Assembly (NCBI RefSeq): GCF_001399455.2
Contig: NZ_LLEI02000083.1
Location: 1 to 64,000, forward strand
Source: Vibrio bivalvicida
Lineage (GTDB): Bacteria; Pseudomonadota; Gammaproteobacteria; Enterobacterales; Vibrionaceae
Direction of reading: 5' to 3'
Length of the DNA: 64,000 nucleotides
Position 1 is the stretch's first letter, and every line of letters begins with the position of its first letter. Below, one piece after another: positions 33,249-40,964 of this stretch. The notes below the pieces were generated by a model. That model was given only the letters and a program-made list of their open reading frames with translations. It was not told the origin of the DNA and did not search any database. The translations under genes and the position numbers were made by a program.

Positions 33249-34670
33249 TTGCACCATAACGTTTATTTGCCAGAAGAGTTCCTCTCTGAAATTGAATCTA
33301 TTCTCCCTAACCATTTGAATATGGATGATTTCGTAGCAGCTTGTCAGCGCCCTCTTCGCAAAAGTATTCGAGTCAACACCTTAAAAATATCCGTCGACGA
33401 CTTTCTTGCCCGAGCTAAAAGCAAAGATTGGCAGCTTGAGTCTGTTCCTTGGTGTAGTGAAGGCTTTTGGATTGAAGCAGATGAGACGGACATTCCCTTA
33501 GGCAATACGGCAGAGCATATGTCAGGCCTGTTCTACATTCAGGAAGCCAGTTCCATGATGCCTGTTTCCGCTCTATTCAATCAAGATGATAAATTCAACA
33601 GCGTGCTTGATATGGCAGCGGCACCGGGGTCAAAAACGACTCAGATAGCAGCTTCAATGGACAATCAAGGCGTGTTGGTTGCCAATGAGTTTTCCGCTAG
33701 CCGTGTGAAAGTTTTGCACGCTAACATAGAGCGTTGCGGGGTTCGCAACGCCGCGTTAAGTAACTTCGATGGCCGTGTTTTTGGAGGCTGGCTACCTGAG
33801 CAATTTGATGCGGTTCTTATCGATGCTCCTTGCTCTGGTGAAGGGACAGTAAGAAAAGACGCAGATGCGATGAAAAACTGGAGCAAAGCTTCGGTTGTCG
33901 AAATCTCTGATACTCAAAAAGATCTTATCGAAAGCGCGTTTCACGCTTTAAAGCCTGGCGGGGTAATGGTTTATTCCACCTGTACTTTAAGCATTGAAGA
34001 AAACCAGCAAGTTTGCCATCACCTAAAAGAAGTGTTTGGCGATGATGTAGAATTTGAAAGCCTGAGCGATCTATTCCCACAAGCGGACGAAGCCCTGACA
34101 GAAGAAGGCTTTCTACATATTTTTCCACAAGTTTATGACTGTGAAGGTTTCTTTGTTGCACGCATTCGCAAAGTCGGCTCTGTTGAAGCACCGAAAGTGA
34201 AAAAACGTTTAGGTAAGTTTCCTTTTGAAAAGGCCAGCGCTAAAGTTCAATCTGATATCTTTACACAGCTCAAAGCAACACTTGATATTGAACTGCCACA
34301 ACAATCTTCAGTGTGGTTGCGAGACAACGATGTGTGGCTATTTCCAACCCAGTTGGAACCAATGTTGGGCGAGCTACGTTTCTCGCGCATGGGCATAAAG
34401 ATCGCAGAAGCACATAAAAAAGGCTATCGCTGGCAGCATCAAGTCGCGACGGCTTTGGCAAAAGGTAATGAAAAAACCGCCATAGCACTTTCAGTTGATG
34501 ATGCCAGAGAATGGTTTATGGGTCGTGATGTCCGCCCTGAAGGTCTTTCAGGAAAGGGAGAAGTTATCGTGACATTCGGTAACGATGTGATTGGTCTCGG
34601 AAAATGGGTAGGAAATCGAATTAAGAATGGTTTACCACGCGAACTGGTAAGAGATAAAAATCTATTCTAA
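33249..34670 (+). CDS. rsmF: 16S rRNA m5C1407 methyltransferase RsmF
   Basis: A 473-residue methyltransferase making m5C1407 on 16S rRNA. The SAM-binding motif is DMAAAPGSKTTQIA, with Cys195 in DAPCSGEGTVRKD and the nucleophile-type Cys245 in YSTCTLS. A C-terminal PUA-like region follows. The start is TTG at 33249, since homology to E. coli RsmF begins at HHNVYLPEEFL and no ATG occurs until about codon 25. A GAGACAGAG tract precedes it. Confidence 0.94.
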   Translation: MHHNVYLPEEFLSEIESILPNHLNMDDFVAACQRPLRKSIRVNTLKISVDDFLARAKSKDWQLESVPWCSEGFWIEADETDIPLGNTAEHMSGLFYIQEASSMMPVSALFNQDDKFNSVLDMAAAPGSKTTQIAASMDNQGVLVANEFSASRVKVLHANIERCGVRNAALSNFDGRVFGGWLPEQFDAVLIDAPCSGEGTVRKDADAMKNWSKASVVEISDTQKDLIESAFHALKPGGVMVYSTCTLSIEENQQVCHHLKEVFGDDVEFESLSDLFPQADEALTEEGFLHIFPQVYDCEGFFVARIRKVGSVEAPKVKKRLGKFPFEKASAKVQSDIFTQLKATLDIELPQQSSVWLRDNDVWLFPTQLEPMLGELRFSRMGIKIAEAHKKGYRWQHQVATALAKGNEKTAIALSVDDAREWFMGRDVRPEGLSGKGEVIVTFGNDVIGLGKWVGNRIKNGLPRELVRDKNLF

Positions 34671-34694
34671 TCCGTAGAACAATAGTATGAAATT

Positions 34695-34784
34695 CTATAA
34701 GAGCCTAGCTAATTCCGAATCTTGAACTACAATTTAGGTATTGATAAAGTTGGAAATTCAAACAGTTAGCGCAGGCTCTTATAG
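34695..34784. repeat. 90-nt inverted repeat element
   Basis: CTATAAGAGCCT at 34695-34706 is perfectly complementary to AGGCTCTTATAG at 34773-34784, and after a small bulge GCTAA pairs with TTAGC, giving a 17-bp interrupted stem over a 53-nt loop. It may be a miniature transposable element, an RNA structure after rsmF, or a protein-binding site. It does not show the conserved GTTRRRY ends of integron attC sites. Confidence 0.5.
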
Positions 34785-34796
34785 AGCCCTTCCCCT

Positions 34797-34832
34797 AGGC
34801 CCAAAGCAGGATCAGCGATGGGCCTTTTTTTT
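34797..34832 (+). terminator. rsmF terminator
   Basis: AGGCCCA and TGGGCCT form a stem around a 15-nt loop, followed by eight T on the plus strand. Confidence 0.8.
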
Positions 34833-34854
34833 GGGAAGCGGTGTCTAGTATTAG

Positions 34855-35688
34855 CTAAGCGAGACGAATGCCTTCTTTGTCAATGATAATTTTGCCTTGT
34901 TTGTACAAACCACCGATAGTTTTCTTGAACGTACCCTTACTGGTGCGAAAAGCAGCAAAAATTGCCTCTGGTGAAGATTTATCATTAAGAGGAAGGAACC
35001 CACCTTTCTTCTCTAATAAATCTAATACTTTTTGGCTTAAGTCGTCCATTTTGCCAACACCGACTTTCTGTAATGAAAGATCAATCTTGCCATCTTCACG
35101 TACACTCTTAATGTAACCCTTAAGCTTTTTGCCAATAAATAGCTTACCGAAGACGTCTGATTTAAAGATCATGCCCCAGTGTTCACCTTCCACAATCGCT
35201 TTAAAACCAAGATCACTTCGTTCAGCAATAATCAGATCCACTTGCTGATTGCGGGTGTATTTAGCTGGCGTTTTATCTAACCACTTATTAAATTTGGTTG
35301 TGCCGACAATACGCCCTGAAGCTTTATCGCTATACACATATACCAAAACACTCTGCCCTGCGGCAAATCGTGCGCGCTGCTCACTAAAAGGAATTAGTAG
35401 ATCTTTGCCTTTGATCCCCCAGTCTGCAAATGCACCGATTGAGTTAACACCTTCGATTTTCATCAAACCCCACTCACCCACCTGAGCAATTGGGGTTTCA
35501 GTTGTGGCGACTAACTGACTGTCAGAATCGAAATATAAAAATGCATCTAAAAAATCACCTACTTCGACGCCCTCTGGTACAAATCGATTTGGCAACAGTG
35601 TTGTACCGTAATCACCAGCGTCAAGAAATAGGCCAAAATCTGCTCTTTTTACTACTTCTAAGTGGTTAATCTGACCAACTTTAATCAT
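34855..35688 (-). CDS. cvfB: S1 domain RNA-binding protein, CvfB family
   Basis: A 277-residue protein of the CvfB (conserved virulence factor B, YitL) family. It has several OB-fold S1 domains in the first 220 residues (RADFGLFLDAGDYGTTLLP is the first) and a C-terminal winged-helix segment (about 225-277, EAIFAAFRTSKGTFKKTIGGLYKQG). Such proteins bind RNA; in Staphylococcus CvfB affects virulence gene expression, and no role is known in Vibrio. It has no same-strand partner within the window. Confidence 0.85.
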   Translation of the reverse strand: MIKVGQINHLEVVKRADFGLFLDAGDYGTTLLPNRFVPEGVEVGDFLDAFLYFDSDSQLVATTETPIAQVGEWGLMKIEGVNSIGAFADWGIKGKDLLIPFSEQRARFAAGQSVLVYVYSDKASGRIVGTTKFNKWLDKTPAKYTRNQQVDLIIAERSDLGFKAIVEGEHWGMIFKSDVFGKLFIGKKLKGYIKSVREDGKIDLSLQKVGVGKMDDLSQKVLDLLEKKGGFLPLNDKSSPEAIFAAFRTSKGTFKKTIGGLYKQGKIIIDKEGIRLA

Positions 35689-35777
35689 TTCAACTGTCTC
35701 TTGTTAAATTTGCGGTGATTATAACGAATCTCTGTTATGCTTTCGCCTGAAATTTAGTAATTTTTCAGGAGCACTAT

Positions 35778-37163
35778 TTGTTAACCGTTGATAAGCAGGA
35801 CGGCATTACTCTCAAAATTTCCCACGCAATGGCAGCAACCAAAAAGTCAGATTTAGACTTGTACTTTTTCGTACCTGGTGAGCTTGGTTTGTCTCCAGAT
35901 GTTTTGAAAGAGAGTGAATTCTATTATGAATCTATCATTCAAAAACGCGCTTATTACAGTGACAAAACTCTCCTCCCCCTAGTCCACAGCCGATTGGCAA
36001 AACGTGGCCGACTCTCGACCACCCAGTACCGTGTCAGTTTGAGTCTTTTTGCTTACCAGTATGTCATCGCACTGGACAAGGCAGTCAACGAACTTAACAA
36101 GCATAACAAAGAGACTGTCACCACAGATGAAGTCGACGAAGTCATTAAGCTTTCCCTAGATATCCTAAAGAAACTGCGTCGAAGTATTCCGTATGAAGAA
36201 AGCTTGAAGCGTTACTACGCTAACATCGACAACTACTTATCTTGGTATACCGGTCAACGGCTGATGTCGCTTATCGCCCATATGCCTAGAGATAGCGAAT
36301 ACAAAAGCTTAAAAGAGAGCCTACTTGCTATTGTTGAAAAAGAGGCCGCACATCGTAAGCTAAACAACTACAACTCGAAAAGTGTCCGAGACGACGTAAC
36401 ACGCTTGAGCAACAAAATGCGTCTCCTGCGGCGATTGATTGAACACCCCGTTGTGCTACAAGAAAAAACGCAATCGCTGGGTAAAAATATGAAGCGCGTT
36501 GTCAAAGGAGGCGCAACAGGTTTTGTCATGGTCTTCGTCACCATAACAGCCATACTTGCCCGTGATTACTGGGGAGAAATCACCGCCTCATTTATCATTT
36601 TAATGTCGTTTGTGTATGCGCTAAGAGAAATTTTTAAAGACGATCTACGTGATGTGATGTGGCGATGGATCCGCAAAGGTCGCCCTAAATGGCGCAAATT
36701 GTATCTGGATCCAACCACCAAGAAAGCGGTTGGGCAAAAGCTTGAATGGTTAGACTATAAAGTGTTGGAGAAACTCCCCGATAGAATAAAGTCTATCCGT
36801 AAAAAGCGCGTCGTCCAAAGAGAAGAGCAAGTCTTGCATTACAGTTCCCAAACCGAAATGTCGACATCTAAGTTTATGAGCGGATACGAAGAAACCCGCG
36901 AGTCGTTATTAGTTAGCATGCGGGAAATCACTCGACTAATGGACAAAGGCTCAAACAAAGTCTACACCCACAACAATGGGCAGGTCAGCCGTGAGTCGGT
37001 AGAAAAACGTCATTTGATCAATTTGATCGCCAAAGAAGATAACCACGATGGCGAGCCTAAGTTCTATCGTTGGAAAATCGTTCTAAACCGGAGCAAAATA
37101 GTCGCCGTCGAACAGATGGAAGTTGAAGATGTTAGTCACCCGTTTGCTTCAGTGATAGAGTAA
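35778..37163 (+). CDS. Unknown two-helix membrane protein with long soluble arms
   Basis: A 461-residue protein with no recognised family. Two adjacent hydrophobic segments (about 248-268 and 272-292) separate a helical N-terminal domain (about 1-240, with coiled-coil-like stretches) from a basic C-terminal domain (about 295-461). Such a hairpin would place both arms in the cytoplasm. The start is TTG at 35778 with AGGAG upstream. Its end overlaps the convergent DUF4442 gene by 32 bp. It is divergent from cvfB with an 89-bp gap. Function cannot be inferred. Confidence 0.7.
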   Translation: MLTVDKQDGITLKISHAMAATKKSDLDLYFFVPGELGLSPDVLKESEFYYESIIQKRAYYSDKTLLPLVHSRLAKRGRLSTTQYRVSLSLFAYQYVIALDKAVNELNKHNKETVTTDEVDEVIKLSLDILKKLRRSIPYEESLKRYYANIDNYLSWYTGQRLMSLIAHMPRDSEYKSLKESLLAIVEKEAAHRKLNNYNSKSVRDDVTRLSNKMRLLRRLIEHPVVLQEKTQSLGKNMKRVVKGGATGFVMVFVTITAILARDYWGEITASFIILMSFVYALREIFKDDLRDVMWRWIRKGRPKWRKLYLDPTTKKAVGQKLEWLDYKVLEKLPDRIKSIRKKRVVQREEQVLHYSSQTEMSTSKFMSGYEETRESLLVSMREITRLMDKGSNKVYTHNNGQVSRESVEKRHLINLIAKEDNHDGEPKFYRWKIVLNRSKIVAVEQMEVEDVSHPFASVIE

Positions 37164-37611
37164 GAAAAAATTCCGCCATAGGTTCATCACCGTGTAAGCT
37201 TGGACAGATGGCGGTTATTTTTACTGCTCTATTAACGCGCTTACCCGTTTTAAACACCTCTTCAAGCATTTCATCAATCAATTGGCCATCTTCGCATACA
37301 AAGTGTACGTCCGCCTCGGGTCGCTTTAGAAACTGACCTTCCACTGCTTTAAATGCCAACGACACCTTCTTGCCACAGTCCTGTGCCTTGCTCATTGCCA
37401 TAAAACCACCCGCTACATCGGCACCTATCGCAAGTACACCAAAATACATACTGTTCAGGTGATTCTTGGTGCGTCTCTTAAGCGGAATCTTCACTTCAAC
37501 TCGCTCAGAATCTAGTTGGAGTATCTTGGGTCTTGCTAACCAGATAAAAGGAACTTTGAAAAAACCAAAATAATTAAGATAGAAATTTGCTTTTGATAGC
37601 GCTGATAACAT
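37132..37611 (-). CDS. DUF4442 hot-dog fold protein (thioesterase-like)
   Basis: A 159-residue protein resembling DUF4442, a hot-dog fold family related to PaaI-type thioesterases. Typical features are an N-terminal segment FFKVPFIWLARPKIL, the loop KNHLNSMYFGVLAIGADVAGG with Asn and Asp in the active-site helix, and strands FLKRPEADVHFVC. It may hydrolyse acyl-thioesters, but the substrate is unknown. Its 3-prime end overlaps the convergent gene at 35778. Confidence 0.75.
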   Translation of the reverse strand: MLSALSKANFYLNYFGFFKVPFIWLARPKILQLDSERVEVKIPLKRRTKNHLNSMYFGVLAIGADVAGGFMAMSKAQDCGKKVSLAFKAVEGQFLKRPEADVHFVCEDGQLIDEMLEEVFKTGKRVNRAVKITAICPSLHGDEPMAEFFLTLSLKQTGD

Positions 37612-37956
37612 TTGAACTAATCCGACCAGTTGAATTTAATCCAGTTCATAACGGATGAAAACTTATGTCAACATTTTGTTAACATCAATCTTTCAAACAG
37701 TGATATGAAACAGACGTTTGATTTATCAGGCCGTTCTAGATAGCACTGATAAATTATGTCCAATATGCAATGTCTAGACGGAGTTTAGAGCAATGCTTGA
37801 CCATAGAGAATGAACGTCGAATGTACTATGAATCTAGTTAAGCATCCGTTTTTTCACTTTTACACCCTTGTATAAAGAAGAATCTCGATAAGTAGTTTAT
37901 TCCTAACGGCGTTTCCGTTATCTTTACCGCTTCGCAATAAGAGAACAGGCTGTGGT
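37612..37956. other. 345-bp regulatory region upstream of the DAHP synthase gene
   Basis: No gene. It contains a near-palindrome TGTCAACATTTTGTTAACA around 37663 and a TrpR-like operator at 37823-37840. It presumably also holds the divergent promoter for the DUF4442 gene. Confidence 0.5.
37823..37840. promoter_or_regulatory. TrpR-like operator of the DAHP synthase gene
   Basis: GTACTATGAATCTAGTTA shares GTACTA and CTAGT with correct spacing to the trp operator consensus GTACTAGTTAACTAGTAC (12 of 18 bases). The surrounding AATGTACTA and GCAT also resemble, from memory, the E. coli aroH operator. A -10-like TACTAT overlaps it, which fits repression by occlusion. Confidence 0.55.
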
Positions 37957-39009
37957 ATGCCATTAAAAACCGATGAATTAAGAACCCAAGCTTTGGGTCC
38001 AATGCCGACACCGGCAGAGTTAGGAAACGCCCATCCGATTACGGACGAAGTAGCCCAGCGTATTGCACAGTCACGTCGTCAAATTGAAAATATCCTTACA
38101 GGGGAAGACCAACGCCTACTTGTGATTGTCGGCCCTTGTTCAGTTCATGATACTGAAGCTGCAATCGATTATGCAGAACGCCTAGCAGCCATTCAGAATC
38201 AATACAAAGATCAGCTATTCATTGTAATGCGTACGTATTTTGAGAAGCCTCGAACCATTGTTGGTTGGAAAGGACTCATTACTGACCCTAACCTAGATGG
38301 CTCATATGCATTAGAAGCTGGTCTTAACAAAGCGCGTAAACTATTACTAGACATCAATAAGCTCGGCCTTGCTACGGCTACAGAGTTTCTTGATATGATC
38401 ACAGGCCAATACATTGCAGACCTCATTACATGGGGAGCAATCGGTGCACGTACGACAGAATCACAGATTCACCGTGAAATGGCTTCTGCGCTATCATGCC
38501 CGGTAGGCTTTAAAAACGGCACCAACGGCAATATCAAAATTGCTATTGATGCTATTCGTGCTTCACAGGCGTCTCACTACTTTTACTCACCAGATAAAAA
38601 CGGTCGCATGACCGTATACCGTACCAGTGGTAACCCTTATGGTCACGTGATTCTGCGTGGCGGTGACAAAGGACCTAACTTTGACGCAGAATCTGTCGAT
38701 GCTGCGTGCAAACAGTTGGGAGAAGTTGGCCTACCACAACGTCTTGTGGTTGACTTTAGCCATGCCAACTGCCAAAAGCAGCACCGTAAGCAGCTTGACG
38801 TTGCAAAAGATATTTGTGAACAGATTAAGTCTGGTAAAAATCAAGTCGCTGGTATCATGGCTGAAAGCTTTATCCTTGAAGGCAACCAGTCTATGGCAGA
38901 CATCAACAATCTAACCTACGGTCAATCTATTACTGATCCATGTTTAGGTTGGGAAGATACCGCCACCATGCTTGATATGCTAGCAACAGCAGTTAAAGAA
39001 CGCTCGTAA
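37957..39009 (+). CDS. aroH: 3-deoxy-7-phosphoheptulonate synthase, AroH-like
   Basis: A 350-residue type I DAHP synthase that condenses phosphoenolpyruvate and erythrose-4-phosphate in the first step of the shikimate pathway. The active site includes GPCSVHD (60s), FEKPRT, KGLITDP, ARTTESQIHRE and the metal site near DFSHANCQKQH. Within the family the segments GQYIADLITWGAIGARTTES and TSGNPYGH are more like tryptophan-sensitive AroH than AroG or AroF, by memory of those sequences. The TrpR-like operator upstream supports this assignment. It is followed after 16 bp by yajQ. Confidence 0.9.
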   Translation: MPLKTDELRTQALGPMPTPAELGNAHPITDEVAQRIAQSRRQIENILTGEDQRLLVIVGPCSVHDTEAAIDYAERLAAIQNQYKDQLFIVMRTYFEKPRTIVGWKGLITDPNLDGSYALEAGLNKARKLLLDINKLGLATATEFLDMITGQYIADLITWGAIGARTTESQIHREMASALSCPVGFKNGTNGNIKIAIDAIRASQASHYFYSPDKNGRMTVYRTSGNPYGHVILRGGDKGPNFDAESVDAACKQLGEVGLPQRLVVDFSHANCQKQHRKQLDVAKDICEQIKSGKNQVAGIMAESFILEGNQSMADINNLTYGQSITDPCLGWEDTATMLDMLATAVKERS

Positions 39010-39025
39010 TAATAAGGATTCCAAC

Positions 39026-39511
39026 ATGCCATCATTTGATATTGTCTCTGAAATCGATACTGTTGAGTTACGTAACGCGGTAGATAACGCAACGCGTGAA
39101 CTTTCTACGCGTTTTGATTTTCGCGGTGTAGAAGCATCGTTTGAAATGCAAAAAGACGAGTCAGTACGATTAAACGCTGAAGGCGACTTCCAATTAAAGC
39201 AAATGCGTGACATTTTACGAAGCCACTTAGCAAAACGTGGCGTAGATGCAAATGCGATGGAAGCGAAAGGAGAAGAAGCTTCGGGTAAAAACTGGCATCA
39301 AATTGTCGTATTTAAGCAAGGCATCGAAACACCAATTGCGAAGAAAATCGTCAAGCTGATCAAAGACAAAAAAATGAAAGTACAAGCTTCGATTCAAGGA
39401 GAGAAAGTACGTGTTGCGGGTAAAAAGCGTGACGACCTGCAAGCGGTAATCGCCGTGATACGTGAAGCTGAGCTAGGCCAACCTTTCCAGTACGAAAACT
39501 TCCGCGACTAA
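39026..39511 (+). CDS. yajQ: YajQ family nucleotide-binding protein
   Basis: A 161-residue protein with two ferredoxin-like RNA-recognition-type halves. Its start MPSFDIVSEIDTVELRNAVDN and end FQYENFRD are standard for the family. Homologues bind nucleic acid or cyclic di-GMP (shown in Xanthomonas). AAGGAT precedes the start. It sits 16 bp after the DAHP synthase gene and is followed by a strong terminator, so the two likely share a transcript. Confidence 0.94.
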   Translation: MPSFDIVSEIDTVELRNAVDNATRELSTRFDFRGVEASFEMQKDESVRLNAEGDFQLKQMRDILRSHLAKRGVDANAMEAKGEEASGKNWHQIVVFKQGIETPIAKKIVKLIKDKKMKVQASIQGEKVRVAGKKRDDLQAVIAVIREAELGQPFQYENFRD

Positions 39512-39527
39512 TTTATGCCTAATAGTT

Positions 39528-39562
39528 AAAAGCCCGATGCGATTAGTATCGGGCTTTTTCTT
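39528..39562. terminator. yajQ terminator (likely bidirectional)
   Basis: AAAAGCCCGAT and ATCGGGCTTTT form an 11-bp stem with a 9-nt loop, and A/T runs flank both sides. It sits between convergent yajQ and the siroheme synthase gene. Confidence 0.9.
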
Positions 39563-39564
39563 TT

Positions 39565-40503
39565 CTACTTACTTGAACCTAACCTCAGCAGTAAATCTTC
39601 ACCCTGCAGGAAAGTAACTCCACTTGATCTAGGAGGAACAAATACCGTCACGCGCAGATCTTCTAACCTAGCCTTTTCTAGCATCCCGGCTAGCTCAGCC
39701 TCGTTGTGGTACTCAACTCGTTCAGCATCTCGACGTACCAAGTCAATAAACCCAAACGGGCAATAGCTATCAAACAATACTAGTTCAGCTTGCTGCATCA
39801 GCCTCATCGCCTTTAAAGTGAGAAGCTCAACATCATCACCGTACTCTATCCAACTCACGGAGCCTTTCTGATCAAAGCCTTGCTTAAGTAAGTCTTGATA
39901 AGCAAATTCTAGCGCTGAGTTTGCGCTAGCATGATCGACATCAGATCTTGCAAAAAACGCTTCCCAAAATTTACGTCGCTCATCCACTGTTGGCAGTATG
40001 CTCTTAATATCCCCACGCTTTGACGCAGCAAATTCAGCCTGTAGAGAGAGATTTTGAGGGAGTACAGCCTCAAGCTTTTCTCTTACATTACGAATCAATA
40101 CTGGTGCCGCTCCCCCACTCGAGATTGCAAGTTGGATACGCCCGCGGTTAATCATAGAAGGGGTGATAAAGTCACAGTAAGGCAGGTCATCGACGACATT
40201 CACCAATATGCCTTTTTGCCTAGCGTCGTAGTGGACTTGGTGATTCAGACTTGGATTGTCTGTTGTCGCCCATACTTGAATGTACTTCTTATCAAGTAAC
40301 TCGGCCGAGTAAAAACCCTGAACCCAGCGGCACTCTTGTTTATCGACCAATTTAGCGAGGTAGTCTTCGATTTTTGGCGAGACAATAGTGACGTCGGCTC
40401 CTGCCCTAATCAAGCTATCAACCTTTCTACTCGCCACTTCCCCACCTCCAACAACCAGTACTGGCTTGTGGTTAAGATCTATAAATAGAGGAAAATACTG
40501 CAT
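39565..40503 (-). CDS. Siroheme synthase, dehydrogenase/ferrochelatase half with a shortened tail
   Basis: A 312-residue protein. Residues 1-205 match the N-terminal (Met8/CysG-B) half of siroheme synthase: the NAD-binding GGGEVASRK, a dimerisation domain and an EKLEAVLP segment. This half oxidises precorrin-2 and inserts iron to make siroheme. The remaining 100 residues resemble the start of the uroporphyrinogen methyltransferase half (VELLTLKAMRLMQQAELVLFD), but the enzyme stops about 150 residues short of full CysG. This short form is common in Vibrio, with CobA supplied separately; the tail is probably non-catalytic. Confidence 0.88.
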   Translation of the reverse strand: MQYFPLFIDLNHKPVLVVGGGEVASRKVDSLIRAGADVTIVSPKIEDYLAKLVDKQECRWVQGFYSAELLDKKYIQVWATTDNPSLNHQVHYDARQKGILVNVVDDLPYCDFITPSMINRGRIQLAISSGGAAPVLIRNVREKLEAVLPQNLSLQAEFAASKRGDIKSILPTVDERRKFWEAFFARSDVDHASANSALEFAYQDLLKQGFDQKGSVSWIEYGDDVELLTLKAMRLMQQAELVLFDSYCPFGFIDLVRRDAERVEYHNEAELAGMLEKARLEDLRVTVFVPPRSSGVTFLQGEDLLLRLGSSK

Positions 40504-40569
40504 TTCATTCCTTGAGTCATTGAAAACGTCTTTGCCTTCGATAGTAACAAAAATGGGGCATGAGATTCA

Positions 40570-40585
40570 TGTGATTTCGATCAAC
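40570..40585. promoter_or_regulatory. CRP/FNR-like site
   Basis: The left half is a perfect CRP half-site TGTGA and the right half TCAAC is imperfect; read as FNR, GTGATTTCGATCAA matches 9 of 10 specified bases. It lies 67 bp upstream of the siroheme synthase start and about 380 bp upstream of aapJ. Siroheme is needed for nitrite reduction, so FNR control would make sense. Confidence 0.4.
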
Positions 40586-40627
40586 CCCATAATTTATGAC
40601 CAAATTTTAAACTTTCTTTGGTTTTTT

Positions 40628-40641
40628 TCACCACGTGGTGA
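40628..40641. promoter_or_regulatory. Perfect 14-bp palindrome
   Basis: TCACCACGTGGTGA is its own reverse complement. It is a likely operator for a dimeric regulator acting on aapJ or the siroheme synthase gene; the regulator is unknown. Confidence 0.4.
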
Positions 40642-40964
40642 CATTCATTCAAACTTCAAATCTATTTGTATTGATAAATTTATTACACCATCCTGTCGCA
40701 CCAGATTTGTGATCTGTTGCACTATTTACATTTTAGCAACATATTGCCATTCTAATGTCTGTCAGGGTTTGTGAGTTTAATCAAAAATCTTTCGAAATTA
40801 TACATTTGAGAAATCGCAGATCCTTTCCTACGCTTATAACTGGTTGATTTAACTAAGACTCGATTACGAGCACTAGCAACCTAATAATTAATGAAACGCA
40901 ACATTTTTTAATCGTTATATCAGGGTGAGCCTGAACAAACATGGATCATACAGGAAGGATACAA

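Larger units (their letters stand above)
34671..34854. other. Convergent intergenic region with a 12-bp inverted repeat
   Basis: Between rsmF and the CvfB-like gene. It holds the inverted repeat 34695-34784 and the terminator 34797-34832. There is no gene. Confidence 0.6.
40504..40964. other. 461-bp regulatory region upstream of aapJ
   Basis: No gene. It contains a CRP/FNR-like site at 40570-40585, a perfect 14-bp palindrome at 40628-40641 and AT-rich DNA leading to the aapJ start. It also holds the divergent siroheme synthase promoter. Confidence 0.5.

Noticed and set aside
34695..34784. Inverted repeat as an integron attC site
   Set aside because: The ends lack the GTTRRRY/RYYYAAC core sites and no integrase or cassette array is nearby.
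37663..37681. TGTCAACATTTTGTTAACA as a TyrR box
   Set aside because: Spacing is TGT-N13-ACA rather than the N12 of TyrR sites, and the enzyme looks AroH-like with a TrpR-type operator instead.
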